A DNA stretch of 38,668 nt. It comes from Vicinamibacterales bacterium (lineage in GTDB: Bacteria > Acidobacteriota > Vicinamibacteria > Vicinamibacterales > JAMQPK01). Location of the stretch: positions 1-38,668 of the forward strand of contig JAMQPK010000070.1 in the NCBI GenBank assembly GCA_023717525.1, given 5' to 3'. The position numbers were made by a program, and so were the translations under genes. Below, in pieces: positions 24,778-33,102 of this stretch. Numbering within the stretch: the first letter of the stretch is position 1; each line of letters starts with the position of its first letter. The notes under the pieces are model-generated. The model ran no database searches. It was not told the DNA's origin and saw only the letters and a program-made list of their open reading frames with translations.

Positions 24778-25791
24778 CTAACCGGCAGACACGCGGAGTC
24801 GCGGGAGAAGCCTTACCGCGTTGTCCCGTTCGACAGCGCTGAGGGCGCTCTCGTTGAAGACTCCAACATCGGCCAGTGCCCTGGCGATCTCGAGACTACT
24901 CCCGCCAGGCGGAAAATCGGTCCCGAACAATACTTGCGACGCGGTCACGAGCTGCAGAAGCGAGACGAGCGCGCCGCGATTGGCGGCGCCCGCAGTGTCG
25001 TAATAGAACTTTTTCGCCTCGTTGATGAAACCTTCGGGCATACGTTCCGCGGCGTTGCGCGAACCGCCGTCGATGCGTCCCGCCAGAAACGGCGCCGAGC
25101 CGCCAGCGTGCGACCAGATGAAGCGGATGTCGGGAAAACGTGCGGCATCACCGCTGAACGTCACGCCGATGATCGCGCGGGTCGTGTCGGTGCCGTATTC
25201 AATTGTCCCCGGCGCGACGCCGTAGTCGAGATTTCTGCAGCAATTGGCGGCGGTCGGGTGGACGTGGACGACCGCCTTGCGACGGTTCAGCTCCTCCATC
25301 ACGGGCCTGTACGCGGGATTCCCCAGCCACGTGTCACCGTAGCTCGTCAGCAGGGCGATTCCGTCGACCTTCAGTGTGTCGTACGCGTACTCGATCTCCT
25401 TCAGCGTGTCATCGACGCCGGGTAGCGGCATTGCCGCGAACAGACCGAACCGGGTTGGATGGTCCTGCACGAGCCTCGCACCATAGTCATTGCAGGCTCG
25501 CGCGAGTCGACGTGTGACAGCCGCATCGCCGAACCAGAGGCCCGGATTCGTGATGGATACCATCGCGGCGGCGACGCCGCCACGGTCCATATCTTCAATT
25601 GACCTGGCAGGCGTCCAATTGGCGTTCGCGGGTTGGAGCAGCGGCCGGCCCTTCACCTCGGCGATCCATGCTGGCGGCGCGAAATGATGATGGATGTCGA
25701 TGCGTCGTGTTTTGGTTTGAGCCGACGCCCGGGCAAGACCCAGCGCCGCAATAGTCGTGGTCAGAAAGCGTCGTCGATCGAGTGTGGTCAT
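24778..25791 (-). CDS. Exported amidohydrolase-2 family protein (ACMSD-like)
   Basis: A 337-residue TIM-barrel metal-dependent enzyme related to aminocarboxymuconate semialdehyde decarboxylase and other amidohydrolase-2 members. Metal motifs are His34 and His36 (IDIHHHFAPPAW), a histidine in VHVHPTAA, another in IWSHAGGSAPF, and Asp in LFGTDFPPGG. The N-terminus MTTLDRRRFLTTTIAALGLA is a Tat-like signal, so the enzyme is probably exported, unusual for ACMSD itself. I start at ATG 25791, 10 nt after the PQQ dehydrogenase stop; an earlier in-frame start would precede the Tat motif with unrelated sequence. Substrate unknown; relatives decarboxylate or hydrolyse aromatic acids. Confidence 0.9.
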   Translation of the reverse strand: MTTLDRRRFLTTTIAALGLARASAQTKTRRIDIHHHFAPPAWIAEVKGRPLLQPANANWTPARSIEDMDRGGVAAAMVSITNPGLWFGDAAVTRRLARACNDYGARLVQDHPTRFGLFAAMPLPGVDDTLKEIEYAYDTLKVDGIALLTSYGDTWLGNPAYRPVMEELNRRKAVVHVHPTAANCCRNLDYGVAPGTIEYGTDTTRAIIGVTFSGDAARFPDIRFIWSHAGGSAPFLAGRIDGGSRNAAERMPEGFINEAKKFYYDTAGAANRGALVSLLQLVTASQVLFGTDFPPGGSSLEIARALADVGVFNESALSAVERDNAVRLLPRLRVSAG

Positions 25792-25801
25792 GGCCTGAGC
25801 G

Positions 25802-27616
25802 CTAACGCAACACCGTCCCGTCTCCGGTCGTGAGTGGAATCTCGCCCGCTGCATAGCCGTTCATCTGAAGCACGTAGGCGACCATGCTCGCATACGCTTC
25901 ATCCGAGAGCGAACCTGGATTTGCCGGAGGCATCGCCTTGGCACTGTCGAACAGCGCGCGGACGGACCGTCCAGCCCACACGGTGCGGAACGCCTCGCCG
26001 GCGAGCGGCGGCGCCATGGTGCCGTTCGTCAACGTGTTCCCGTGGCACACCGCGCAATCGGCCTCGAACGCCGTTTTGCCGGCGGCGGCCTGAGTGGCTG
26101 TGTATTGCGGAGCGGCGCCCGTCACAGGCGGCGCCGCTGGCCTGGCCGGCGCGACCGTGGTCGTGCGCACGGGTTCAATCGGCGCCCCCGTCCCTTCCCC
26201 AACGTAGGTGAACGCGAGGATCGATCCCTTATTGGTCATCGTGCGGGTGGTGCCGCCCGCCGTCGCTTCTGCCAGTCCCTCGGGATCGGTCGCGATGTAG
26301 ATTGTCTTGCCGTCCGGGCTGACGGCAGTGTCGCGATAACGGTTGTCGGATTGGAAGTAGCGCGAAAACGGTCCCCGCACGCTCTGTCCATCGGCGCTGA
26401 GCGCGACCACGTACAGCGACCCGCGTTTCAGCGCCGTCACCAGCAGCGCTTTCTCCCAACCTGGGATGCCACTATTGCGGGGAGACCCGTAGTATTCAAC
26501 GCTCGACACACCCACCGTCGGCCAGCAGATATAGTCGATGCCGCGGCACACCGGATCGCTGAAGTTGTACCCGGTCGGAACCGTGAACATCGTCGCGATC
26601 GGCTCTGTGAACAGCTTCGTGAACGCGGACTCAGGCTCGTGCGGCACCGTCGCGGGAATCGCAAGGTCGCTGAACTTGATTTGCGCGCACGGCGTCGTCG
26701 ACTCCGCCCACCGGGCGTACTCGTACGCCTTGCCGTCCTTCTTTCCCGCCACATGCGGCCACCCGTAGTTCGCACCTGCCTTCAGAATGTTGATCTCGTC
26801 GTCTGTCTTCGGACCGTGCTCAGACTCGTACAACGTGCCATCCGGACCGAAATCGATTCCCTGCGGATTGCGATGGCCGTAAGTGAAGACGTGACTCCGC
26901 ACGCCCGCAATCTCCGGATTGTCGTTCGGAATCGAGCCGTCGAGATTCAGCCGCAGCGTCTTCCCCACGTACGCAGCGTAGTTCTTCGCCTGGATCTCTG
27001 CCTGCGTCGGCAGCCGTTGCGCTTCAATCGGAATGCAGTAGTTGCCGAGCTGATCGTTCCCCTGGTCGCCAATCGTGTAGTGCAGTTTGCGATCCGGCCC
27101 GATCTTCATCCGCCCAGCCTGATGGTCGTTGCCCGCGGGGAGGCCCGCAATCAGCGTGACCGGATTGCCCAGCGTCTGCTTCGCCTGATCGTAGGTAAGG
27201 CGGACGATCTTGGTGTAGAGAAAGCGATACGGGCTCTCCGGAGCCCGCGTCTCGTGCGGCGGCAAACTCCGGTCGGTGTAGCTGTAGGCCGTGTAGACGA
27301 CGTTGTTGCCCAGGTCGAGCGCCAGCCCCAACAGCCCGTCCTGTCCTCCCGGCGCGAGCACCTCGTCGATCGTCAGCGCCACCTTGCGCTCGCCGGACGC
27401 CGGATTCACGCGAGTGATGCGCTTGCCCGTGCGCTCCGTCACCCACAGCATGTTGTCCGGGCCCCACGTCAGCTCCCACGGCCCCGCGAGCCCCGTCACC
27501 ACTTCGCTTTGGCGGAACTGCTTCGTCCCGCGCACCACGGTCTCCGGCCCGTCCTGCGCGATCAGACTCACGAACACGATCAGGCCGCACACGGCGGCGG
27601 CAGCAGCGGTTCTCAT
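25802..27616 (-). CDS. PQQ-dependent sugar dehydrogenase-like protein fused to cytochrome c
   Basis: A 604-residue exported protein. Residues about 35-460 are a soluble-glucose-dehydrogenase or sorbosone-dehydrogenase propeller (GLAGPWELTWGPDNMLWVTE, GQDGLLGLALD, YGHRNPQGIDFGPDGTLYES, ANYGWPHVAGKK). A Pro/Ala-rich linker leads to a C-terminal monoheme cytochrome c with CAVCHG (521-526) and a likely axial Met at 562 (AMPPAN). The enzyme would oxidise a sugar or alcohol in the periplasm and pass electrons through its own heme to the respiratory chain. GGAGG lies 5 nt before ATG 27616. It heads the minus-strand operon with the amidohydrolase, NHL and binding-protein genes. Confidence 0.94.
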   Translation of the reverse strand: MRTAAAAAVCGLIVFVSLIAQDGPETVVRGTKQFRQSEVVTGLAGPWELTWGPDNMLWVTERTGKRITRVNPASGERKVALTIDEVLAPGGQDGLLGLALDLGNNVVYTAYSYTDRSLPPHETRAPESPYRFLYTKIVRLTYDQAKQTLGNPVTLIAGLPAGNDHQAGRMKIGPDRKLHYTIGDQGNDQLGNYCIPIEAQRLPTQAEIQAKNYAAYVGKTLRLNLDGSIPNDNPEIAGVRSHVFTYGHRNPQGIDFGPDGTLYESEHGPKTDDEINILKAGANYGWPHVAGKKDGKAYEYARWAESTTPCAQIKFSDLAIPATVPHEPESAFTKLFTEPIATMFTVPTGYNFSDPVCRGIDYICWPTVGVSSVEYYGSPRNSGIPGWEKALLVTALKRGSLYVVALSADGQSVRGPFSRYFQSDNRYRDTAVSPDGKTIYIATDPEGLAEATAGGTTRTMTNKGSILAFTYVGEGTGAPIEPVRTTTVAPARPAAPPVTGAAPQYTATQAAAGKTAFEADCAVCHGNTLTNGTMAPPLAGEAFRTVWAGRSVRALFDSAKAMPPANPGSLSDEAYASMVAYVLQMNGYAAGEIPLTTGDGTVLR

Positions 27617-27707
27617 TGTGCCTCCAATGCAGCCGTTACTATCGCATACTGCGCGGCGCTGCCCAGGTCAAAAGGGAAGTAGAATCGGAGGAAATTGAGC
27701 CGAGTGG

Positions 27708-28376
27708 ATGACTGATACAACAGCGAATCCGGCGTCAGCTTCGTGGCGCGACGCAGTCGGAGGCCTCTGGGATGAAGTTGGAAGGCTGCAACTGGACTTC
27801 ATGGTCTCGCAGGGCCTTGAACCGCATCACACCTTTCTCGATGTCGGTTGCGGCTGTCTTCGCGGTGGCGTTCACTTCCTGAGGTATCTGGACGACGGGA
27901 AGTACTACGGGCTTGAGGCGCAACAGTGGTTGCTCGATGCGGCCGTTCAAGAAGAGGTCCCGCGGCACGGCGTGGCGGACCGGACCTTTCAGTTGCTTTG
28001 CCGTGATGACTTCGATCTCACGTCCTTCGGTGCCTCGTTTGACTACGCCATCGCGCAGTCCGTCTTCACTCATCAGCCGTGGAACACGATCCTGCGATGC
28101 TTGTGGAACGTGGGCGCCGCGCTCAAGCCGAACGGGCGATTTTACGCAACGTTCTTTGAAGATCCAGACGGCAGTCATCCTGCGAAGCCTCTCACTCACA
28201 CTCCCGGTGGAATTGTCAGCTTCCCCGACAAGGATCCCTTTCATTATCCGTTTGACGTATTTGTGGAGTTGGGGAAACGAACCCATCTCGACGTGGCATG
28301 CATCGGCGGGTGGAACCATCCGCGCGGGCAGAAGATGATGTTCTTTACTCCCGCCGGGAACGGCAGCCAACGCTAG
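27708..28376 (+). CDS. SAM-dependent methyltransferase
   Basis: A 222-residue class I methyltransferase. Motif I is FLDVGCGCLRGGVHFL (about residues 43-58), an acidic loop follows (KYYGLEAQQWLLDAAV), and motif IV/V is FDYAIAQSVFTHQPWN with LKPNGRFYATFF. The GCLRGG variant is typical of a subgroup of uncharacterised methyltransferases beside glycan or envelope genes. The substrate is unknown. ATG 27708 has GGAGG 16 nt upstream, too far to be ideal; no better start is in frame. It is convergent with the TonB receptor gene (108-nt gap holding only a weak 5-bp hairpin, 28401-28415). Confidence 0.88.
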   Translation: MTDTTANPASASWRDAVGGLWDEVGRLQLDFMVSQGLEPHHTFLDVGCGCLRGGVHFLRYLDDGKYYGLEAQQWLLDAAVQEEVPRHGVADRTFQLLCRDDFDLTSFGASFDYAIAQSVFTHQPWNTILRCLWNVGAALKPNGRFYATFFEDPDGSHPAKPLTHTPGGIVSFPDKDPFHYPFDVFVELGKRTHLDVACIGGWNHPRGQKMMFFTPAGNGSQR

Positions 28377-28484
28377 CTTCCTGGGAATCTCGGCGAAGCA
28401 GGCTAGCTCGTAGCCGACTATTTCGCGGTTCTTCGCTTCCCTACCAATTACGAGAAGCCGGTCGCGAGTGCGCATCGACGACCA

Positions 28485-31109
28485 TTAGAACTTTACCGTG
28501 AAGAACGCGTTCAGGGTCAGGCTCATGAGATTGATATTGTTCTCGACGATCTCTCCCTCAACGACCGTGAACTCCTTGTACCAGACGTTCTGCCGGTTGT
28601 AAGCGTTGAACACACTCGCGCCAATCGTCGCTTTGCGCCGTCCGTCGCCCAGCGGCCAGGTGTAGTTTGCCGCCGTATCCAGCCGGTGATAAGTCGGCAG
28701 ACGTGCTGCGTTCTTTGCGCCAACATCGATTCGCTCCACGGTTAGTGTGCCGAACGGCGATTCGATGGGAGTCGCGGTCGTGCCGACTGGCTCGGTATAG
28801 GGCGTTCCTGTGGAGACGATCCACGTCCCTGACAATGTCCAGCGATTGAACTGCAACGTGTCGACGAGTTTCAGCTCATGCGTCCGATCGTGGTCTGCTA
28901 GGAACGGCGCCCCGAGATCGGGGAAGTCATAGGTCACGCGGCTCAACGTGTAGCTGGCCCAGCCTGTGTGCCGTCCAGCTTTGCGTTGCGCGAGCACCTC
29001 GAGTCCGCGCGCCTTGCCGGTGCCGCGATAGAAGAACTGAGACAAGTCGATGCCGGCCGTCGATCCCGTTACGCGCGGCGTCAGCTGTGAAATGTCGTCT
29101 ATGTCGCGCGAAAACACCTCCACGTCGGCAAGGAACCGGTTGGTTTCGTACGTGGCGCCGGCAGATGTGTTGATCGATGACGAGACCGGAATAGTCGAAC
29201 CATCAGCCAGCGCCCAAAAGTCGCGGTTACCCTGAAGAACGTCTTCGCGCACCAGCCGACTAACATACTGGTGATAAATGCCCCACGCACCCTTAAACCG
29301 CAACGCCGATGTGGCGAGAAACGTGCCGGACAGCCGTGGCTCCACCGCCGTCTCGCCTGTCTCCGAAAAGAGGGTGACTCGCACACCGGGCGTCGCCATC
29401 AGACGGGTGCCGGCAATGAGCCGGTGCTGCGCATAGAGTGATGTCAGGTCGCCTGACGTATCCCGATTGAGCCTGCTCGACAAAGGCACTGCGGGCTGTC
29501 CGGCGAACGAGCCCGTCGGAGCGCCTTGCGCATTCTGCAGTCCGTACCGAACCTGGTTTGTGGTTCGCTGAAGACCGAGTGTCAATTCCTGCGACGGGCT
29601 GAACTGGATCGGCGTGTCGATGCGAAGCGTCCAATCCTCGACGTTGTTGAACTCCCCCGTCGAGCCCTGCCGCCCACCGATGCTCGAACTGCGGTCGGTG
29701 AGTGTGTCGTATGTCGAGCGCGACAGAGTCGCCGTCGTCTTGATCTGTTCATTCCAGTTGTGATTCCAGTTGGCGCTCGCGCCAAGATTTCCGTAATCGC
29801 GAACGTCCGTGATCTTGAAACCGCCATCAAACGTTATGCCGCGGCTGGCGAGCCGCTCGAGAAATGCCGTGGGCAGTTGCAGCTCGCGCGAGTTGTCGAC
29901 GCCGTCGTCGCCCTTATAGAGGCTGAACGCGAATTGATCACGGCTGCTCGGCCGCGCGTCGAAACGGACATTCAGATCGTTGAAATTCGACTTTGGCTCT
30001 GAATTGAGCGTTGATGCGAACCTGCCTCCGAAATTCCCAGCCGGGGCACGGGGCGCAGTACGGTTTCTGTTGACCAGACCCAGGATGCGGTCGTAGAGCG
30101 GGGTCTGGTACGATTGGCGCGCGCCGACAAGGAGCGACGCCGCCGACCCAAGCGGAAACTCGATGGCACCGTCGGCGTTCAACAGGGTAGCGCCCACCAT
30201 GCCTTTCACATCGCGCGCATTGGACTTGCCCCGGATCTCGGTCAGGCTCGACAGCCGGCCGCCATAGCGCGCGTCGTAGCTGCCCTTGCTCAGATCGACC
30301 GCCTCGACAGCGTCCATATTGAAGGCGCTGAAATACCCGAACAGGTGGTCAACGCTATAGATCGTGAAGCCGTCATACGAGACAAGGTTCTGATCGGGCG
30401 TCCCGCCGCGCACCGACAGCCCAGAGGACGTTTCGTTGGCGCTCACTCCAGGCAACAGCTGCAGCGCGCGGAAGATGTCCCGCGTCCCGAGGCTCGGCAG
30501 CACCTCGACTTGCTCCGGCGACAATGTCATCTTCCCCGCCTCAGTCGATGTGCTCAGCATCGGCATCGACGCCGTGACGACCACTTCCTCGTGAATGGTA
30601 GTCAGGCCGTCGCGGGAAACTCCGGCCGATTGTGCTCCGGCAGGCGCCGGTTCACCTCCGCCCGTTTCAGTCGACGACTGTTGCGCCTGAGGCTGTGGCG
30701 AGGCCTGGACGATGACGGGCTGGACGGGCGGTGGCGGTGCCAGTCTCTGCGGCGCACCTGATGCATCGGACACGAAGCCGGCGAGCTCGATGTCGATCTT
30801 TTCAACCGGGAGAGTCAGCAAGCTGTAGGCGTGTCCGATGACGGTCGTGCCGAGCGTTACATCGAGTACTCCCCACACGCCCGGCCGAACGTTATCGAAC
30901 CGGTAATGCCCGTTCTCGTCGGTGACAGTCTGCGCCTTCATCTCGCGCAGCGTCACCGTCACGCCGACCGCGGGATTCCTGTCAGCCCACCGCACCGTCC
31001 CTTCGACGCGGATTTGCGCCGCCGCGTCTGCGCACCACACGAGAAGTAGCAGGGCGGTGAGGAGCGTCGGTTTTCCAATCCATCGCGCATTCAGGAGCCA
31101 TTCTCTCAA
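28485..31109 (-). CDS. TonB-dependent receptor with carboxypeptidase regulatory-like domain, probable TTG start
   Basis: An outer-membrane receptor of 874 residues. I place the start at TTG 31109 because GGAGG lies 7 nt upstream and the signal peptide (WIGKPTLLTALLLLVWCADA) follows correctly. An in-frame ATG at 31220 would add 37 charged residues before it and is disfavoured. Next come a regulatory-like fold (VEGTVRWADRNPAVGVTVTL), a long disordered Pro/Gln stretch, a plug domain (LSPEQVEVLPSLGTRDIFRA, LSVRGGTPDQNLVSYDG) and a 22-strand-type barrel ending in an aromatic residue (NAFFTVKF). The ligand is unknown. It is divergent from the ECF sigma factor gene, which may control it. Confidence 0.93.
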   Translation of the reverse strand: MREWLLNARWIGKPTLLTALLLLVWCADAAAQIRVEGTVRWADRNPAVGVTVTLREMKAQTVTDENGHYRFDNVRPGVWGVLDVTLGTTVIGHAYSLLTLPVEKIDIELAGFVSDASGAPQRLAPPPPVQPVIVQASPQPQAQQSSTETGGGEPAPAGAQSAGVSRDGLTTIHEEVVVTASMPMLSTSTEAGKMTLSPEQVEVLPSLGTRDIFRALQLLPGVSANETSSGLSVRGGTPDQNLVSYDGFTIYSVDHLFGYFSAFNMDAVEAVDLSKGSYDARYGGRLSSLTEIRGKSNARDVKGMVGATLLNADGAIEFPLGSAASLLVGARQSYQTPLYDRILGLVNRNRTAPRAPAGNFGGRFASTLNSEPKSNFNDLNVRFDARPSSRDQFAFSLYKGDDGVDNSRELQLPTAFLERLASRGITFDGGFKITDVRDYGNLGASANWNHNWNEQIKTTATLSRSTYDTLTDRSSSIGGRQGSTGEFNNVEDWTLRIDTPIQFSPSQELTLGLQRTTNQVRYGLQNAQGAPTGSFAGQPAVPLSSRLNRDTSGDLTSLYAQHRLIAGTRLMATPGVRVTLFSETGETAVEPRLSGTFLATSALRFKGAWGIYHQYVSRLVREDVLQGNRDFWALADGSTIPVSSSINTSAGATYETNRFLADVEVFSRDIDDISQLTPRVTGSTAGIDLSQFFYRGTGKARGLEVLAQRKAGRHTGWASYTLSRVTYDFPDLGAPFLADHDRTHELKLVDTLQFNRWTLSGTWIVSTGTPYTEPVGTTATPIESPFGTLTVERIDVGAKNAARLPTYHRLDTAANYTWPLGDGRRKATIGASVFNAYNRQNVWYKEFTVVEGEIVENNINLMSLTLNAFFTVKF

Positions 31110-31274
31110 AGCGTTTCCTCCCACTCCACGGCAACCAGGCGGCGTAACATCTATAGACTTCCGGCAGGCGTGATTTCTTCCCGCCCGGACTTCTTCCCCG
31201 CGCCGGGAATAAACCGCCATTTCCGGTAGTCTTTAGAACCATGCCGCCCTGCCGAGACGATTGGTAAACGTTGA

Positions 31275-31868
31275 GTGGATTCCGACCGTCCGCTCGTTGA
31301 CGCCGCGGCGGCGGGCGATCGTGACGCTTTCGACGAATTGGTCCGGCGATACCGGGTCCAGATCCTGAGCTTGGCGCGCGCGCTGCTTGCCGGTTCACCG
31401 GACGCCGAGGATGTCGCCCAGGAGGTATTTGTGCGCGCGTGGCGCAGCATTCGCGCGTTCAGGGGCGAGACGACGTTCAGGGGCTGGCTGCACCGAATCG
31501 CCGTCAACCTGATCTCCTCGCAGCGGCGGCGGCTTTCGCGGGAACGCCGCGTTTTCACCGCGTCCCAACAGGACGAGGATGGGAGCCAGGCCGAACGTGT
31601 TCCGTCTCGGGAAAATGTCGAGACCAACGTCATGCTGCGGCTGGCGATCGACCGGGCGCTCGCTCAGATCCCGATCGATCTGAGGACCGCCGTCGTCCTT
31701 CGCGACGTTCAGGGTTTCGACTATAAGGAGATCGCGGAAACGCTGAGCCTGCCGATCGGCACTGTTGAATCTCGGATCTTCCGCGGACGCCAGCGCCTGC
31801 GGCCATTGCTGAAGACCTTGCACGTCCGGCGCTCCGGCACCCGGGAAGCGCCACGGCTTGGGGAGTGA
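31275..31868 (+). CDS. ECF-type RNA polymerase sigma factor
   Basis: A 197-residue sigma-70 family protein. Region 2 spans about residues 10-80 (AFDELVRRYRVQILSLARAL, DAEDVAQEVFVRAWRSI, FRGWLHRIAVNL). Region 4 spans about 125-180 (LAQIPIDLRTAVVLRDVQGF, YKEIAETLSLPIGTVESRIF). This fits the RpoE/SigW-like ECF group. The start is a GTG at 31275, without a clear Shine-Dalgarno. It heads a three-gene operon with its zinc-finger anti-sigma partner and a Spy-like periplasmic protein. Envelope or metal stress is the likely trigger (inference from the Spy-like gene), and the divergent TonB receptor is a candidate target. Confidence 0.95.
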   Translation: MDSDRPLVDAAAAGDRDAFDELVRRYRVQILSLARALLAGSPDAEDVAQEVFVRAWRSIRAFRGETTFRGWLHRIAVNLISSQRRRLSRERRVFTASQQDEDGSQAERVPSRENVETNVMLRLAIDRALAQIPIDLRTAVVLRDVQGFDYKEIAETLSLPIGTVESRIFRGRQRLRPLLKTLHVRRSGTREAPRLGE

Positions 31869-31878
31869 GGGGTGATCT

Positions 31879-32367
31879 ATGTTGAGTTGCGAAGAGGCCG
31901 CCCGCTATTTGTTGTACGCAGCGGACGACGCGCCTCTGCTCGACCCTGCGGCGAGGGCGGCGCTCAAGGACCACATTGCTGCCTGTCCGCATTGCCGTGA
32001 GGAACTCGAGGACCAGCGCGCCGTCGCAACTCTGCTCCGCACGCGTCCTCCCGACATGCCGTCCCCGGAGTTTTCCGCTGCGCTCGCCGCGCGTCTGGAC
32101 GAGGCTCAAGGCTGGCTGGTAATCGCAGACTGGCGGCGGTGGACGTTTCGGCTTTTGCCGGCCGCCGGCATTCTCCTCCTGGCTGCGTTCCTCTCGCCTT
32201 CACACGCCCGTAAGGCCGCCTCGCAGGAGAACCCTCTCGGTGGCTGGCCGATCGTCGCAAGCTCTTCGTCGCCGGACGCAATCCTCTGGCAGTTCGGCAC
32301 ACCCGCCGACGCGGTTGTGGAAGCGATGCTCTCCGGACGTCAACCGGAGGGTGGAGCCTTGAAATGA
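31879..32367 (+). CDS. Membrane anti-sigma factor with zinc-finger (ZAS) domain
   Basis: A 162-residue protein. The N-terminal zinc-binding anti-sigma motif is His32-x3-Cys36-x2-Cys39 (HIAACPHC), with Cys4 as a likely further ligand. One transmembrane helix lies at about residues 92-108 (LPAAGILLLAAFLSP), followed by a short periplasmic tail. It would hold the preceding sigma factor inactive at the membrane until a signal arrives. The gene starts 10 nt after the sigma stop, with AGGGG 6 nt before the ATG, and overlaps the next gene by 4 nt (ATGA). Confidence 0.92.
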   Translation: MLSCEEAARYLLYAADDAPLLDPAARAALKDHIAACPHCREELEDQRAVATLLRTRPPDMPSPEFSAALAARLDEAQGWLVIADWRRWTFRLLPAAGILLLAAFLSPSHARKAASQENPLGGWPIVASSSSPDAILWQFGTPADAVVEAMLSGRQPEGGALK

Positions 32368-32804
32368 CATCCGATAACCGGCAGCGGACGTGGTTTGCCG
32401 TATTCGTTTTGACGGTCTTTTGCACGGGGCTCGCGTCCGGCATCTTTATCGGCCGCCGCATGACCCCGCCGGGAACCGCCCAGGGGCCGCAGTTCCCGCC
32501 CTTCTTCGGCGCGTTCGGCCCCGGCATCCTGTCCCCCGGCGCCCTGATGCTCGACCGTCTCACCGAGGCGATTCAGCTCACGCCGGATCAGCGCCAACGG
32601 CTCGATGGCGTGCTCAAGGCAAGCCGCGAGCGGGTGGTGACTGAGCAGCAGGGCGTGAGAACCCGCTTTGAGGCGGACCAGCGCCGTCTCCGCGATGAGA
32701 TTCGCGCGATCCTAACGCCTGAACAGCAGGTGCGCTTCGAACAATGGCTCGAACAGGGGCCGCGCGGCCGGGGGTTTGGCCGAGGACCCGGCAGACCAAA
32801 ATGA
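32364..32804 (+). CDS. Spy/CpxP-like periplasmic (heavy-metal-sensor type) protein
   Basis: A 146-residue protein with an N-terminal membrane segment (FAVFVLTVFCTGLASGIFIG, about residues 11-30), a Pro/Phe/Gly-rich stretch and a helical LTPDQRQRLDGVL ... ILTPEQQVRFEQWLEQ pair. These are the LTxxQ motifs of the Spy/CpxP/ZraP family of periplasmic chaperones and metal sensors. The C-terminus is Gly/Arg-rich. Its start overlaps the anti-sigma gene in ATGA, so it is probably the third member of the sigma/anti-sigma signalling module. Confidence 0.88.
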   Translation: MTSDNRQRTWFAVFVLTVFCTGLASGIFIGRRMTPPGTAQGPQFPPFFGAFGPGILSPGALMLDRLTEAIQLTPDQRQRLDGVLKASRERVVTEQQGVRTRFEADQRRLRDEIRAILTPEQQVRFEQWLEQGPRGRGFGRGPGRPK

Positions 32805-33102
32805 CCGATGGCTTGGTGGCCGCGGGCCGATGCAGATGAAGGAGCTGAAGCTCTGGACGACGCTGCCGCTCGCGCGGGAAACCCGCTGACTTCGGCGACG
32901 CCATGATCAGCAGACGGTCTCTCAAAACCGACGCGCTCGGCAACTGCAGATTCGTTTCCGCCCATCAACTCTCGCCACCGCGCGCGAGCAACCGTAAAAA
33001 GCGGCCCGTATGCGTCGAACCGCACAGGCCGGGAAGCTCGAAACTGCGCCTCAAAGATGACAGGTTGCGAAAGGGCGACAGACCCTTCGTGCCCGCAGAA
33101 AT
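32805..33102. other. Non-coding stretch after the sigma operon (a 32-codon frame is the only coding hint)
   Basis: No gene with a ribosome-binding site or family resemblance is seen in these 298 nt. A 32-residue frame at 32808-32906 (plus) has an acidic Ala-rich composition like real protein, but no Shine-Dalgarno and no recognisable family. Small GC hairpins occur (for example GCGGG-AAA-CCCGC at 32874-32886) without a T-tract. The promoter of the arylsulfotransferase-like gene must lie here but is not clear. Confidence 0.4.

Noticed and set aside
26042-27682. A 546-codon open frame on the plus strand
   Set aside because: It is antisense to the PQQ dehydrogenase gene, with Arg-rich low-information composition caused by high GC.
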